DNA of 30,887 nucleotides from assembly GCA_048859965.1 (NCBI GenBank), contig JBLIZO010000059.1, positions 1-30,887 on the forward strand, read 5' to 3'. How positions within the stretch are numbered: the first letter of the stretch is position 1; every line of letters starts with the position of its first letter. This DNA is from Fluviibacter sp048859965. GTDB lineage: Bacteria; Pseudomonadota; Gammaproteobacteria; Burkholderiales; Rhodocyclaceae. Below the pieces are notes generated by a model. The model was given only the letters and a program-made list of their open reading frames with translations. It ran no database searches and was not told the DNA's origin. This document shows positions 23,254 to 29,787 of this stretch, piece after piece. Position numbers and translations under genes: made by a program.

Positions 23254-24021
23254 TTGAAGTACCGTACCCGTCTCGTTCTCACCGGCCTTTGCTGCGCCAG
23301 TCTGGCGCAAACCGTCCTGGCGACGGGCAATGGCTGGCTGGAAACCTGGGCGTATCGCACCGCCGACACACCCAACAGTTTCAGCAACATGATTCAGGTG
23401 CGCTACTACCAGCCTTTCGCTATCCCGGCTGCCAGCGACGGCTGGCAGGGCATGATGCGACTGGACTCTTCCCTCGTGGCCAACAGCGGCCCGGCGTTCC
23501 CCGGCGAATCCGGCAATCAGTTCAGAGCAGGCAATACCCGTCTCACACTGTGGGCCAACACCCCGGCGATAGCACCTGATCTGCATGCCAGCGGCGGCTT
23601 TCGTGTTTCGGCGCCCGGCGGTACTAACCCGAATTACAGTTCTGCGCAGTGGATCGCCGGCCCGCAGGTCGGCACGACCTGGGCGCCGAAGGGCACCGGT
23701 GTCTTTACGGATTTCTCACCGCTCGCCCGTTACATGATGGGGTTCAGCGCCATCAGTTCGCAAGTGACCCAGTTGAAACGCGGGCTGGAACTGTATCCAA
23801 CCATCGGACTGCGCTTTTCCGAAAGAATCACCGCCCGTTTGTGGGATGAAAACGGCATCGGGCTCAACACCAACAACGGCACCTGGTTTCTTCCGATCGA
23901 CGGTTATGCAACCTACACCTTCAACCCGCATTGGGCGGCCAGCGTTGGCGGCGCCAAGCGGCTGACTAATACGAGCCAATACGACTGGATCGGCTATGGT
24001 CGCATTGTTTACAAGTTCTAG
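23254..24021 (+). CDS. Outer-membrane beta-barrel-like protein, TTG start
   Basis: The 255-residue protein is read from TTG 23254, because this puts a signal peptide (KYRTRLVLTGLCCASLAQTVLA) at the N-terminus and no ATG or GTG gives a better one. There is no clear Shine-Dalgarno; coupling to dsbB, which ends 10 bases upstream, could compensate. The mature part alternates polar and hydrophobic residues, rich in aromatic girdle residues (WLETWAYR, IQVRYYQPF, TYTFNPHWAASVGG), and ends in YKF, a typical barrel C-terminus with terminal phenylalanine. It resembles outer-membrane transporter-type barrels, but I do not recognise a specific family. Linkage to dsbB is odd because the mature chain has no cysteine. 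Confidence 0.75.
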   Translation: MKYRTRLVLTGLCCASLAQTVLATGNGWLETWAYRTADTPNSFSNMIQVRYYQPFAIPAASDGWQGMMRLDSSLVANSGPAFPGESGNQFRAGNTRLTLWANTPAIAPDLHASGGFRVSAPGGTNPNYSSAQWIAGPQVGTTWAPKGTGVFTDFSPLARYMMGFSAISSQVTQLKRGLELYPTIGLRFSERITARLWDENGIGLNTNNGTWFLPIDGYATYTFNPHWAASVGGAKRLTNTSQYDWIGYGRIVYKF

Positions 24022-24035
24022 GGCAATGAGGCGTC

Positions 24036-24062
24036 GGCGCTACAGGAGCCCTCTGAAGCGCC
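24036..24062 (+). terminator. Weak hairpin after the beta-barrel gene
   Basis: GGCGCT (24036-24041) pairs with AGCGCC (24057-24062) over a 15-base loop, without a T-tract. It may end the DUF5993-dsbB-barrel transcript. Confidence 0.3.
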
Positions 24063-24137
24063 CAGAACAGAATCGCTCGCGCTCACTGAGTTACCGCGCT
24101 AGAATCAAAATTCTTTTTCCACGTTGACTACCCTCAT

Positions 24138-24311
24138 ATGCCGCTGATTATTATCGCCATCGTCGGACCGATCATTGCCATTTGGGTAATCTACAAACTC
24201 GTTAAATTTTTCTTCAAACTTGGCGAAGAGGTGGTTATCACCGAAAAAGCGAACAAAGCGGAAGATGCCTACCTGAAAAGCCTCGACGATCAGAGCAACC
24301 AACCCAAGTAA
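24138..24311 (+). CDS. Small single-helix membrane protein
   Basis: A 57-residue frame from ATG 24138 encodes one N-terminal hydrophobic helix (PLIIIAIVGPIIAIWVIYKL), a basic KFFFKLG, then an acidic/polar helix (GEEVVITEKANKAEDAYLKSLDDQSN). No ribosome site is obvious. It stands alone between the barrel gene and the terminator at 24331, which fits a genuine short gene. Function unknown. Confidence 0.6.
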   Translation: MPLIIIAIVGPIIAIWVIYKLVKFFFKLGEEVVITEKANKAEDAYLKSLDDQSNQPK

Positions 24312-24327
24312 CAGACGCGTATCAAAA

Positions 24328-24353
24328 AAAGGGGGGCTACAGCCCCCCCCTTT
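24328..24353. terminator. Bidirectional intrinsic terminator
   Basis: GGGGGGC (24331-24337) pairs with GCCCCCC (24342-24348) around TACA. On the minus strand the stem is followed by seven T residues (A-run 24324-24330 on the plus strand), a strong end for bdhA. On the plus strand it is followed by only TTT. Confidence 0.85.
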
Positions 24354-24372
24354 GCATGCGGCAAACAGCCCG

Positions 24373-25155
24373 TTACTGCATGAACCAACCATGGCTGACC
24401 ACAATCGATTCGCCATTGATCGCCGTTGACGGGAAGCCCGCCAGAAAAGCGACCGTTTCCGCAATATCTTCGGTGGTGGTAAACACACCATCAACGGTGT
24501 CTTTCAGCATCACGTCCTTGATGACCTCATCTTCGGTGATGTGCAGTGCGGCGGCCTGTTCCGGAATCTGCTTTTCAACCAACGGCGTGCGTACAAAGCC
24601 CGGACAAACGACGTTCGCCGTCACGCCTTTCGGCCCGCCTTCTTTGGCCACGACCTTGGCCAAACCCAGAAGACCGTGCTTGGCAGTCACATAGGCGCAC
24701 TTGAGCTTCGACGCCTCGTGTGAGTGCACCGAGCCCATGTAGATGATACGACCACCATTACCGCTGGCGTACATGTGCTTGATCGCGGCCTGCGTTGTCA
24801 GGAAGGCACCGTCCAGGTGAATCGACAGCAGCTTTTTCCAATCGGTAAACGGGAACTCTTCTACCGGGTGAACGATCTGGATACCGGCATTCGACACCAG
24901 AATATCAATGGCGCCGAAGGCTTTGACACACGCATCAATACCGGCATTGACCTGATCCTGATTCGTCACGTCCATGCTCACGGCCATGGCTTCACCACCG
25001 GCCTTTTTGATCTCATCAACCACCAGATTGCCTTGCTCCAGGCTGAGATCGGCAATGACCACCTTGGCGCCCTTGGCAGACATATTCAACACACATTCAC
25101 GACCGATACCACTGGCAGCGCCAGTGACCAGAGCAACTTTTCCTTTGAGCGACAT
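24373..25155 (-). CDS. bdhA: 3-hydroxybutyrate dehydrogenase
   Basis: This 260-residue short-chain dehydrogenase interconverts (R)-3-hydroxybutyrate and acetoacetate with NAD. The cofactor site TGAASGIG is at 11-18, SNAGIQ at 88-93, and the catalytic residues are Ser142, Tyr155 and Lys159 in MGSVHSHEASKLKCAYVTAKHG. The NVVCPGFVRTPLVEKQIPEQA segment is typical of BDH1-type bacterial enzymes. It is downstream of the acetoacetate decarboxylase gene on the minus strand (25-base gap), and the strong terminator follows its stop. With adc and the patatin it forms a polyhydroxybutyrate/ketone-body turnover block. Confidence 0.95.
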   Translation of the reverse strand: MSLKGKVALVTGAASGIGRECVLNMSAKGAKVVIADLSLEQGNLVVDEIKKAGGEAMAVSMDVTNQDQVNAGIDACVKAFGAIDILVSNAGIQIVHPVEEFPFTDWKKLLSIHLDGAFLTTQAAIKHMYASGNGGRIIYMGSVHSHEASKLKCAYVTAKHGLLGLAKVVAKEGGPKGVTANVVCPGFVRTPLVEKQIPEQAAALHITEDEVIKDVMLKDTVDGVFTTTEDIAETVAFLAGFPSTAINGESIVVSHGWFMQ

Positions 25156-25180
25156 GAGCTTTCCTTTAGAGAGAAGGGTT

Positions 25181-25930
25181 CTACGACTTCAAGTAATCAA
25201 ACACAATTTCACCCGCACCGATGGTATAGGTATCGCACACCAGATGTTTGGCGCCAACGACTTCGAGTACCGGCAGATTCGCCACGGGCGCCAGTGCGTG
25301 TTTGAACAGTTCCAGCGCGGCCGGGCCTGTCCAGGCCTGCGCGATCTTCACGTTCTGCGCGTAATAGCGCACCAGTTGGCAAATCGCCGGCGTGCAGTCC
25401 GGATTGGGAATGATCTTGAGCAGATAATTCGGCGTCGCCATCATCTTTTTGGCTTCGGCATCGGCATCCATCGGCGTGTATTTGTACCCCATGGTGCCGT
25501 TGGCCACGCGGATCTTGCCGTAGTCCAGCGTGCCGACCAGTGCATCGCCATCCACTTCCAACCGGGGCTTGGCCAGTTTTTTCGGAAAGCCCCATATCTC
25601 ACGGCCACCGGCGGTGGGCGCTTCATCATCCAGGTACAGATAGTTGCTGTAACCGGCCGGCTTACCGTCCTGATCGACTACCGGAATGATCTGACCGCTC
25701 TCGGTATAACTACCAAACCCCGCCGAATCCGGCATACGGATAAACTCAAAGTTAACGAGGGGGTCCTTGATCGTCAGCGGCTCCGGCACGATGGCGCGCA
25801 ACAGATCCGGATCAGTCCGGTAGCTGATGATCAAAAACTCTCGGCCAAAGAACTCATAGGGACCCTTTGAATAGGCCGGGCTTGCGTAAGGCATAGCGTA
25901 CGCATTCTTGCGGATATCTTCGATATTCAT
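25181..25930 (-). CDS. adc: Acetoacetate decarboxylase
   Basis: The 249-residue enzyme converts acetoacetate to acetone and CO2 through a Schiff base. The start is ATG 25930, with GGAG nine bases upstream; a GTG at 25945 would add five residues. The active-site segment GGREIWGFPKKLAKP has Lys117 and Lys118, corresponding to the nucleophile and pKa-lowering lysines of the clostridial enzyme. Other family stretches are YEFFGREFLIISYRTDP and YSNYLYLDDEAPTAGG. It is the first gene of a minus-strand unit with bdhA and is divergent from the patatin gene (181 bases between starts). Confidence 0.94.
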   Translation of the reverse strand: MNIEDIRKNAYAMPYASPAYSKGPYEFFGREFLIISYRTDPDLLRAIVPEPLTIKDPLVNFEFIRMPDSAGFGSYTESGQIIPVVDQDGKPAGYSNYLYLDDEAPTAGGREIWGFPKKLAKPRLEVDGDALVGTLDYGKIRVANGTMGYKYTPMDADAEAKKMMATPNYLLKIIPNPDCTPAICQLVRYYAQNVKIAQAWTGPAALELFKHALAPVANLPVLEVVGAKHLVCDTYTIGAGEIVFDYLKS

Positions 25931-26111
25931 ACAGTGCAGCTCCACGCTGAAATTAAAAAACGGGCAGGACGATCAATCTACCACACCACCATGTCACAAA
26001 ACTTTCAAATACCTAGACTCATAAACACCTTTTCTTTTCGAGACATCTGCATTGTATGATGCCAATGACGAAGCCATTTTTCAGCCACGCGCCTTCCTCT
26101 CGGAGAATCCC

Positions 26112-27506
26112 ATGCGCAAAATCTCTCTTCCGCCCTACAAACAGATTGCCCTGATCTTTCAGGGGGGTGGCGCACTCGGCGCGTATCAGGCGGGAGTTTA
26201 CGAAGGAGTTTCACAAGCGGGCATCGACCCGCACTGGGTTGCGGGCATTTCGATTGGCGCCATCAATGCCGCCATCGTGGCCGGTAATGCGCCCGAAAAA
26301 CGCGTCGAGCGTCTACACGAATTCTGGGACACCATCTGTCGCCCCCCCTCGTTTTCAGCGGGTCTGGCCGCTGAAGCCATTAATATGATGGGCTTTGGTT
26401 TGGAACCTTTTCAGGAAACCATCAAACATAGCGTGAACAAAGCCTTTGGGTCTTATGCCGCGACCATGGCCATCCTGGAAGGCCAGAATGAATTTTTTTA
26501 CCCGCGCCCCATGGCCCCAGGCTTCGGCAACCCCAGTCAAATCAGTTTCTACGACACGGCGCCACTCAAAAGCACACTGGAGCGCCTCGTTGATTTTGAC
26601 CGTATCAACCACAAGGATGCTCTGCGTCTTTCACTGGGCGCTACCAACGTCGGTACCGGCAACTTTGTCTTTTTTGACAACCGCCACATGGAAATCGGCC
26701 CTCAGCATGTCATGGCCTCCGGCGCATTGCCGCCCGGCTTCCCCGCCGTCGAAATTGATGGTGAATACTATTGGGATGGCGGTTGTGTCTCTAATACCCC
26801 ATTGCTTTACGTCATGACCGAAACCCACCATATGAACACGCTGGTGTTTCAGGTGGATCTATGGAGCGCACTCGGCAAACTGCCCAGCAATATTTTCGAA
26901 GTCAGCGAACGCCAGAAAGACATTCAGTATTCCAGCCGGACTCGAGCGATCACGGACGCCATCCGTAACATCCACTACATGCGCCAACTGCTGTTGGACA
27001 CCCTTGAGCACATTCCCGAACCAGTTCGCAAGGCCGACCCATTCTTCGCCAAGGTCGAACAACAGGCCATGGGATCCCGTTTCAATATCATTCAAATGAT
27101 CTATAAAAACAAGGCTGCTGAAGGCCACTACAAGGATGCTGAATTCAGCGCAGAGAGCATGCAACGCCACTGGTCCGCCGGCCTGACCGACCTCAGCGAA
27201 ACGCTGGCTGATCCCACATGCTTGAACATGCCGGCCGAAGGTGAAAATTTCGTTACCTACGACGTGCATCGCAAGGCCCGCTTTACGGCCGAGTCACCGG
27301 ACCCGATGACCGAGCAGAATGTGCTGGCCGGCTACGCCTTTGAATCCACGCATGATGCCGCTTGGAAATCGCACCAGCCCAACGTGACGCCGCACAAAAT
27401 TTCACCAACCCACCGCGCAAAAGCTTCGGCGAACAAGCCTGCAGCTAAAGCGACTGGAAACGCTGCCGTCAAACCGATGGCAAAAAAGACGGCGACCAAA
27501 CGCTAA
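26112..27506 (+). CDS. Patatin-like phospholipase/hydrolase (DUF3734) with basic tail
   Basis: The 464-residue protein starts at ATG 26112 with GGAG at 26102-26105; an upstream in-frame ATG at 26052 is unlikely. The patatin fold has the oxyanion loop GGGALG (18-23), the nucleophile GISIG with Ser47, and the catalytic aspartate in DGG at 222. The C-terminal part is the DUF3734 region (about 275-400). The last 30 or so residues are Lys/Ala-rich and histone-H1-like (AKASANKPAAKATGNAAV, MAKKTATKR). In Legionella a related patatin (PatD) is co-transcribed with bdhA and linked to polyhydroxybutyrate; here it is divergent from adc-bdhA. Likely substrate is a lipid or storage polymer. Confidence 0.92.
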   Translation: MRKISLPPYKQIALIFQGGGALGAYQAGVYEGVSQAGIDPHWVAGISIGAINAAIVAGNAPEKRVERLHEFWDTICRPPSFSAGLAAEAINMMGFGLEPFQETIKHSVNKAFGSYAATMAILEGQNEFFYPRPMAPGFGNPSQISFYDTAPLKSTLERLVDFDRINHKDALRLSLGATNVGTGNFVFFDNRHMEIGPQHVMASGALPPGFPAVEIDGEYYWDGGCVSNTPLLYVMTETHHMNTLVFQVDLWSALGKLPSNIFEVSERQKDIQYSSRTRAITDAIRNIHYMRQLLLDTLEHIPEPVRKADPFFAKVEQQAMGSRFNIIQMIYKNKAAEGHYKDAEFSAESMQRHWSAGLTDLSETLADPTCLNMPAEGENFVTYDVHRKARFTAESPDPMTEQNVLAGYAFESTHDAAWKSHQPNVTPHKISPTHRAKASANKPAAKATGNAAVKPMAKKTATKR

Positions 27507-27530
27507 ACCGTATTCACCCCATAAAAATAT

Positions 27531-27557
27531 GGGCCGCATCATCGCGACCCGTTTTTT
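27531..27557 (+). terminator. Intrinsic terminator after the patatin gene
   Basis: GGGCCGC (27531-27537) pairs with GCGACCC (27544-27550), with one mismatch, around ATCATC. It is followed by G and six T residues. The T-run touches the stop of the convergent DUF1622 gene. Confidence 0.75.
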
Positions 27558-27912
27558 ATTCCACCTTATCGGGCGATGCCTTCTGCCAGGGCCAACGGCC
27601 CTCCATCTCCAGAATCAGCGACCAGCTCAGGAAGGTCCGGATCACCACAATGGCAGCCAGCACGGCCACGCTCATCAGCGTCGGGCTAACCGCTACCGTA
27701 CGAATAATATCGGCGGCCACCAGCACCTCCAGGCCCAGCAGCAATGTGCGCGTGATCTGGTTGCGCACCATCTTGTAAGCAAACTCGACGCCCTGCCGCG
27801 ACAGATCCAGCGGAAACCGAATGAGCCCCCAAACCACGCCAACGACGATGACAGCGACGCCCAGTGCATCGCCCCATTCACCCATCAGCTCAATAAACCC
27901 CTGGTGATCCAT
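27556..27912 (-). CDS. DUF1622 family membrane protein
   Basis: The 118-residue protein has three hydrophobic helices (about 16-30, 53-70 and 79-95). Family marks are GVAVIVVGVVWGLIRF and TLLLGLEVLVAADIIRTVAV with VRTFLSWSLILEMEGRWPW at the end. DUF1622 proteins are small inner-membrane proteins with no established function. The gene lies 27 bases downstream of ispB on the minus strand and may share its transcript. Confidence 0.88.
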   Translation of the reverse strand: MDHQGFIELMGEWGDALGVAVIVVGVVWGLIRFPLDLSRQGVEFAYKMVRNQITRTLLLGLEVLVAADIIRTVAVSPTLMSVAVLAAIVVIRTFLSWSLILEMEGRWPWQKASPDKVE

Positions 27913-27939
27913 GCGCGTCTCCCGGTGGCAACAAAGAAC

Positions 27940-28929
27940 TTAGTGGCTGCGGGCAACCGCGAAATCGGCCAACTCGGCCAGCGCCTGCTTGTATATCGAA
28001 TCCGGCAACTCGGCCAATGCATCACGCGCCAGCGCCGCTTCGTTGCGCGCCGCTTCGCGTGCGGCATCCAGCGCCCCGCTCGCATGTACAGCCTGCAGTA
28101 CGGCATCAAACTCTTCCAGGCCACCGCTCTCAATCGCCTGGCGAATCGCAGCGGCAATTTCCGGCGTACCGCGATCTCGCGCATAGATCAATGGTAGCGT
28201 CGGCTTGCCCTCGGCCAGGTCGTCGCCCAGATGTTTGCCGGTATCGGCTTCGTTGCCCGAGTAATCCAGCACGTCGTCAATAATCTGGAAGGCCGTACCC
28301 AGATGCATGCCGTACCGTGCCAGACCGTCTTCCAGTGTCGGCGGTGCATCGGCCAACACCCCGCCCAGGCGCGACGCGGCTTCAAACAGCTTGGCCGTTT
28401 TGTAGCGAATCACCTGCAGATAACGTGCTTCATCAACATCCGCATCATTGCAGTTCATGAGCTGCAGCACTTCGCCCTCGGCAATGATATTGGTGGCTTC
28501 CGACAACACATCCATCACGCGCATCCGCCCCACCGACACCATCATCTGGAACGCGCGGGAATACAGAAAATCGCCGACCAGCACACTGGCGGCATTGCCA
28601 AATAGCTCATTGGCCGTGTCTCGGCCGCGACGCAGGCTGGATTCATCGACCACATCATCGTGCAGCAACGTCGCGGTATGAATGAACTCCACGACGGCCG
28701 CCAACATCCGCGCCTGTTCACCGGCCGCGCCACAGGCGCCGGCAGTGAGCAGCAATAACGCCGGGCGCAACCGTTTGCCGCCGCTATGAATGATGTATTC
28801 GGAGACCTGGCGCACCAGAGCCACCTCCGAATACAGCGAGGCGCGGATAACATCATCCATCAGCCGCATCTCATCGGCGATCAGTTCGGCAAACAGGGGC
28901 TTCGAGGGTTCGTTGGCGCTGGTGGTCAC
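27940..28929 (-). CDS. ispB: Octaprenyl (polyprenyl) diphosphate synthase
   Basis: The 329-residue trans-prenyltransferase builds the ubiquinone side chain from FPP and IPP. The aspartate-rich motifs are DDVVDES at 91-97 and DDVLD at 218-222, with GGKRLRP at 50-56 binding diphosphate. The start is GTG 28929, chosen because the helix before MDDVIRASLYSEV aligns with the N-terminal helix of IspB; no Shine-Dalgarno precedes it, and an internal ATG at residue 21 is an alternative. It is divergent from rplU, the usual arrangement next to rplU-rpmA-obgE. Confidence 0.95.
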   Translation of the reverse strand: MTTSANEPSKPLFAELIADEMRLMDDVIRASLYSEVALVRQVSEYIIHSGGKRLRPALLLLTAGACGAAGEQARMLAAVVEFIHTATLLHDDVVDESSLRRGRDTANELFGNAASVLVGDFLYSRAFQMMVSVGRMRVMDVLSEATNIIAEGEVLQLMNCNDADVDEARYLQVIRYKTAKLFEAASRLGGVLADAPPTLEDGLARYGMHLGTAFQIIDDVLDYSGNEADTGKHLGDDLAEGKPTLPLIYARDRGTPEIAAAIRQAIESGGLEEFDAVLQAVHASGALDAAREAARNEAALARDALAELPDSIYKQALAELADFAVARSH

Positions 28930-28983
28930 ACGTAAAACCGTTATTTAACTGCCGACGGATGCCTGGCAGGGTTAAAACCTGCG

Positions 28984-29012
28984 AATTTACGGGGGGTAGG
29001 CGTTCCCGTCAA
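28984..29012 (-). promoter_or_regulatory. Candidate sigma-70 promoter of ispB
   Basis: On the minus strand TTGACG (29012-29007) and TAAATT (28989-28984) are separated by 17 bases. The predicted transcript starts about 45-50 bases before the GTG. Confidence 0.65.
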
Positions 29013-29024
29013 GGCAAAACGCCT
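28998..29024. repeat. 7-bp inverted repeat over the ispB -35
   Basis: AGGCGTT (28998-29004) and AACGCCT (29018-29024) flank a 13-base loop that includes the minus-strand -35. It could be an operator, or chance. Confidence 0.35.
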
Positions 29025-29029
29025 GTATC

Positions 29030-29045
29030 GTCAAAACGCTTTGAC
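29030..29045. repeat. 16-bp perfect inverted repeat overlapping the rplU -35
   Basis: GTCAAA (29030-29035), ACGC, TTTGAC (29040-29045). The right arm contains most of the rplU -35 hexamer, and the symmetric left arm places TTGACG on the opposite strand. It may be an operator or paired divergent -35 elements. Confidence 0.45.
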
Positions 29046-29069
29046 AACAAAGGATTTTTTACGTAAACT
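29041..29069 (+). promoter_or_regulatory. Sigma-70 promoter of rplU-rpmA
   Basis: A consensus TTGACA (29041-29046) and TAAACT (29064-29069) are 17 bases apart. Transcription would begin near 29076, leaving a leader of about 29 bases. Confidence 0.8.
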
Positions 29070-29104
29070 TGCGAGTTCTTTGCAATATCCCTTTGGAGTC
29101 CAAC

Positions 29105-29416
29105 ATGTACGCGGTCATAAAAACCGGTGGCAAGCAATATCGCGTTGTCGCTGGCGAAAAAATTAAAGTAGAACAGATACCGGCAGAAGTTGGCACCCAG
29201 ATCACCATCGACCAGGTTCTTATGGTCGGCGAAGGCGAGGCCGTCAAGATCGGCGCGCCGCTGGTGGCAGGTGCGAGCGTTTCGGCCACGGTTCTGAGCC
29301 AGGGTCGTCACGACAAGGTCCGCATCTTCAAGATGCGCCGTCGCAAGCACTACCAGAAGCATCAGGGCCATCGTCAGAATTACACCGAACTGCAGATCAA
29401 CACGATCGCAGGCTAA
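29105..29416 (+). CDS. rplU: 50S ribosomal protein L21
   Basis: The 103-residue protein begins MYAVIKTGGKQYRVVAGEKIKVEQ and ends with RRRKHYQKHQGHRQNYTELQI, both diagnostic of L21. GGAG at 29095-29098 fixes the ATG at 29105; an earlier in-frame start at 29069 would overlap the promoter. It is the first gene of the rplU-rpmA unit. Confidence 0.98.
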   Translation: MYAVIKTGGKQYRVVAGEKIKVEQIPAEVGTQITIDQVLMVGEGEAVKIGAPLVAGASVSATVLSQGRHDKVRIFKMRRRKHYQKHQGHRQNYTELQINTIAG

Positions 29417-29443
29417 CCCGGTCAAGCTAAGGAGCCTCACACC

Positions 29444-29704
29444 ATGGCACACAAAAAAGCAGGCGGTAGTTCACGTAACGGCCGCGACTCAGAAGCCAAA
29501 CGACTTGGCGTCAAGCGCTACGGCGGTCAACTGGTCAAGGCTGGCAACATCATCGTTCGCCAGCGCGGTACCGAGTTCCACCCGGGCGACAACGTCGGCA
29601 TGGGCAAGGATCACACCCTGTTCGCGCTGATCGACGGCACGGTGAAGTTCACCGTACGAGGCGAGCAAAAGCGCCGCACCGTCGTCATTCAGCCGGCACA
29701 GTAA
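29444..29704 (+). CDS. rpmA: 50S ribosomal protein L27
   Basis: The 86-residue protein has the L27 N-terminus AHKKAGGSSRNGRDSEAKRLGVK directly after the initiator methionine, with no Firmicute-type cleaved extension, and continues GNIIVRQRGTEFHPGDNVGMGKDHTLFA. AAGGAG (29428-29433) precedes the ATG. It follows rplU by 27 bases and is ended by a strong terminator. Confidence 0.98.
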   Translation: MAHKKAGGSSRNGRDSEAKRLGVKRYGGQLVKAGNIIVRQRGTEFHPGDNVGMGKDHTLFALIDGTVKFTVRGEQKRRTVVIQPAQ

Positions 29705-29740
29705 TTCGTGTCTGGCCGGGCACCTTGCCCGCCGGCACAC

Positions 29741-29771
29741 AAAAGCCCTATCCTCACCGGTAGGGCTTTTT
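29741..29771 (+). terminator. Intrinsic terminator between rpmA and obgE
   Basis: AAAAGCCCTA (29741-29750) pairs perfectly with TAGGGCTTTT (29761-29770) across a 10-base loop, ending in a T-run. It lies 17 bases before the obgE ATG, so obgE probably relies on read-through or a promoter of its own that I could not see. An additional GCCGGGC/GCCCG(CC)GGC inverted repeat lies just upstream (about 29715-29735). Confidence 0.85.
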
Positions 29772-29787
29772 CTTTAGCGGAGCAGCT

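Noticed and set aside
24101..24118. AGAAT/ATTCT hairpin with T-run
   Set aside because: The AT-only 5-bp stem is too weak, and the element lies just upstream of a small gene rather than after one.
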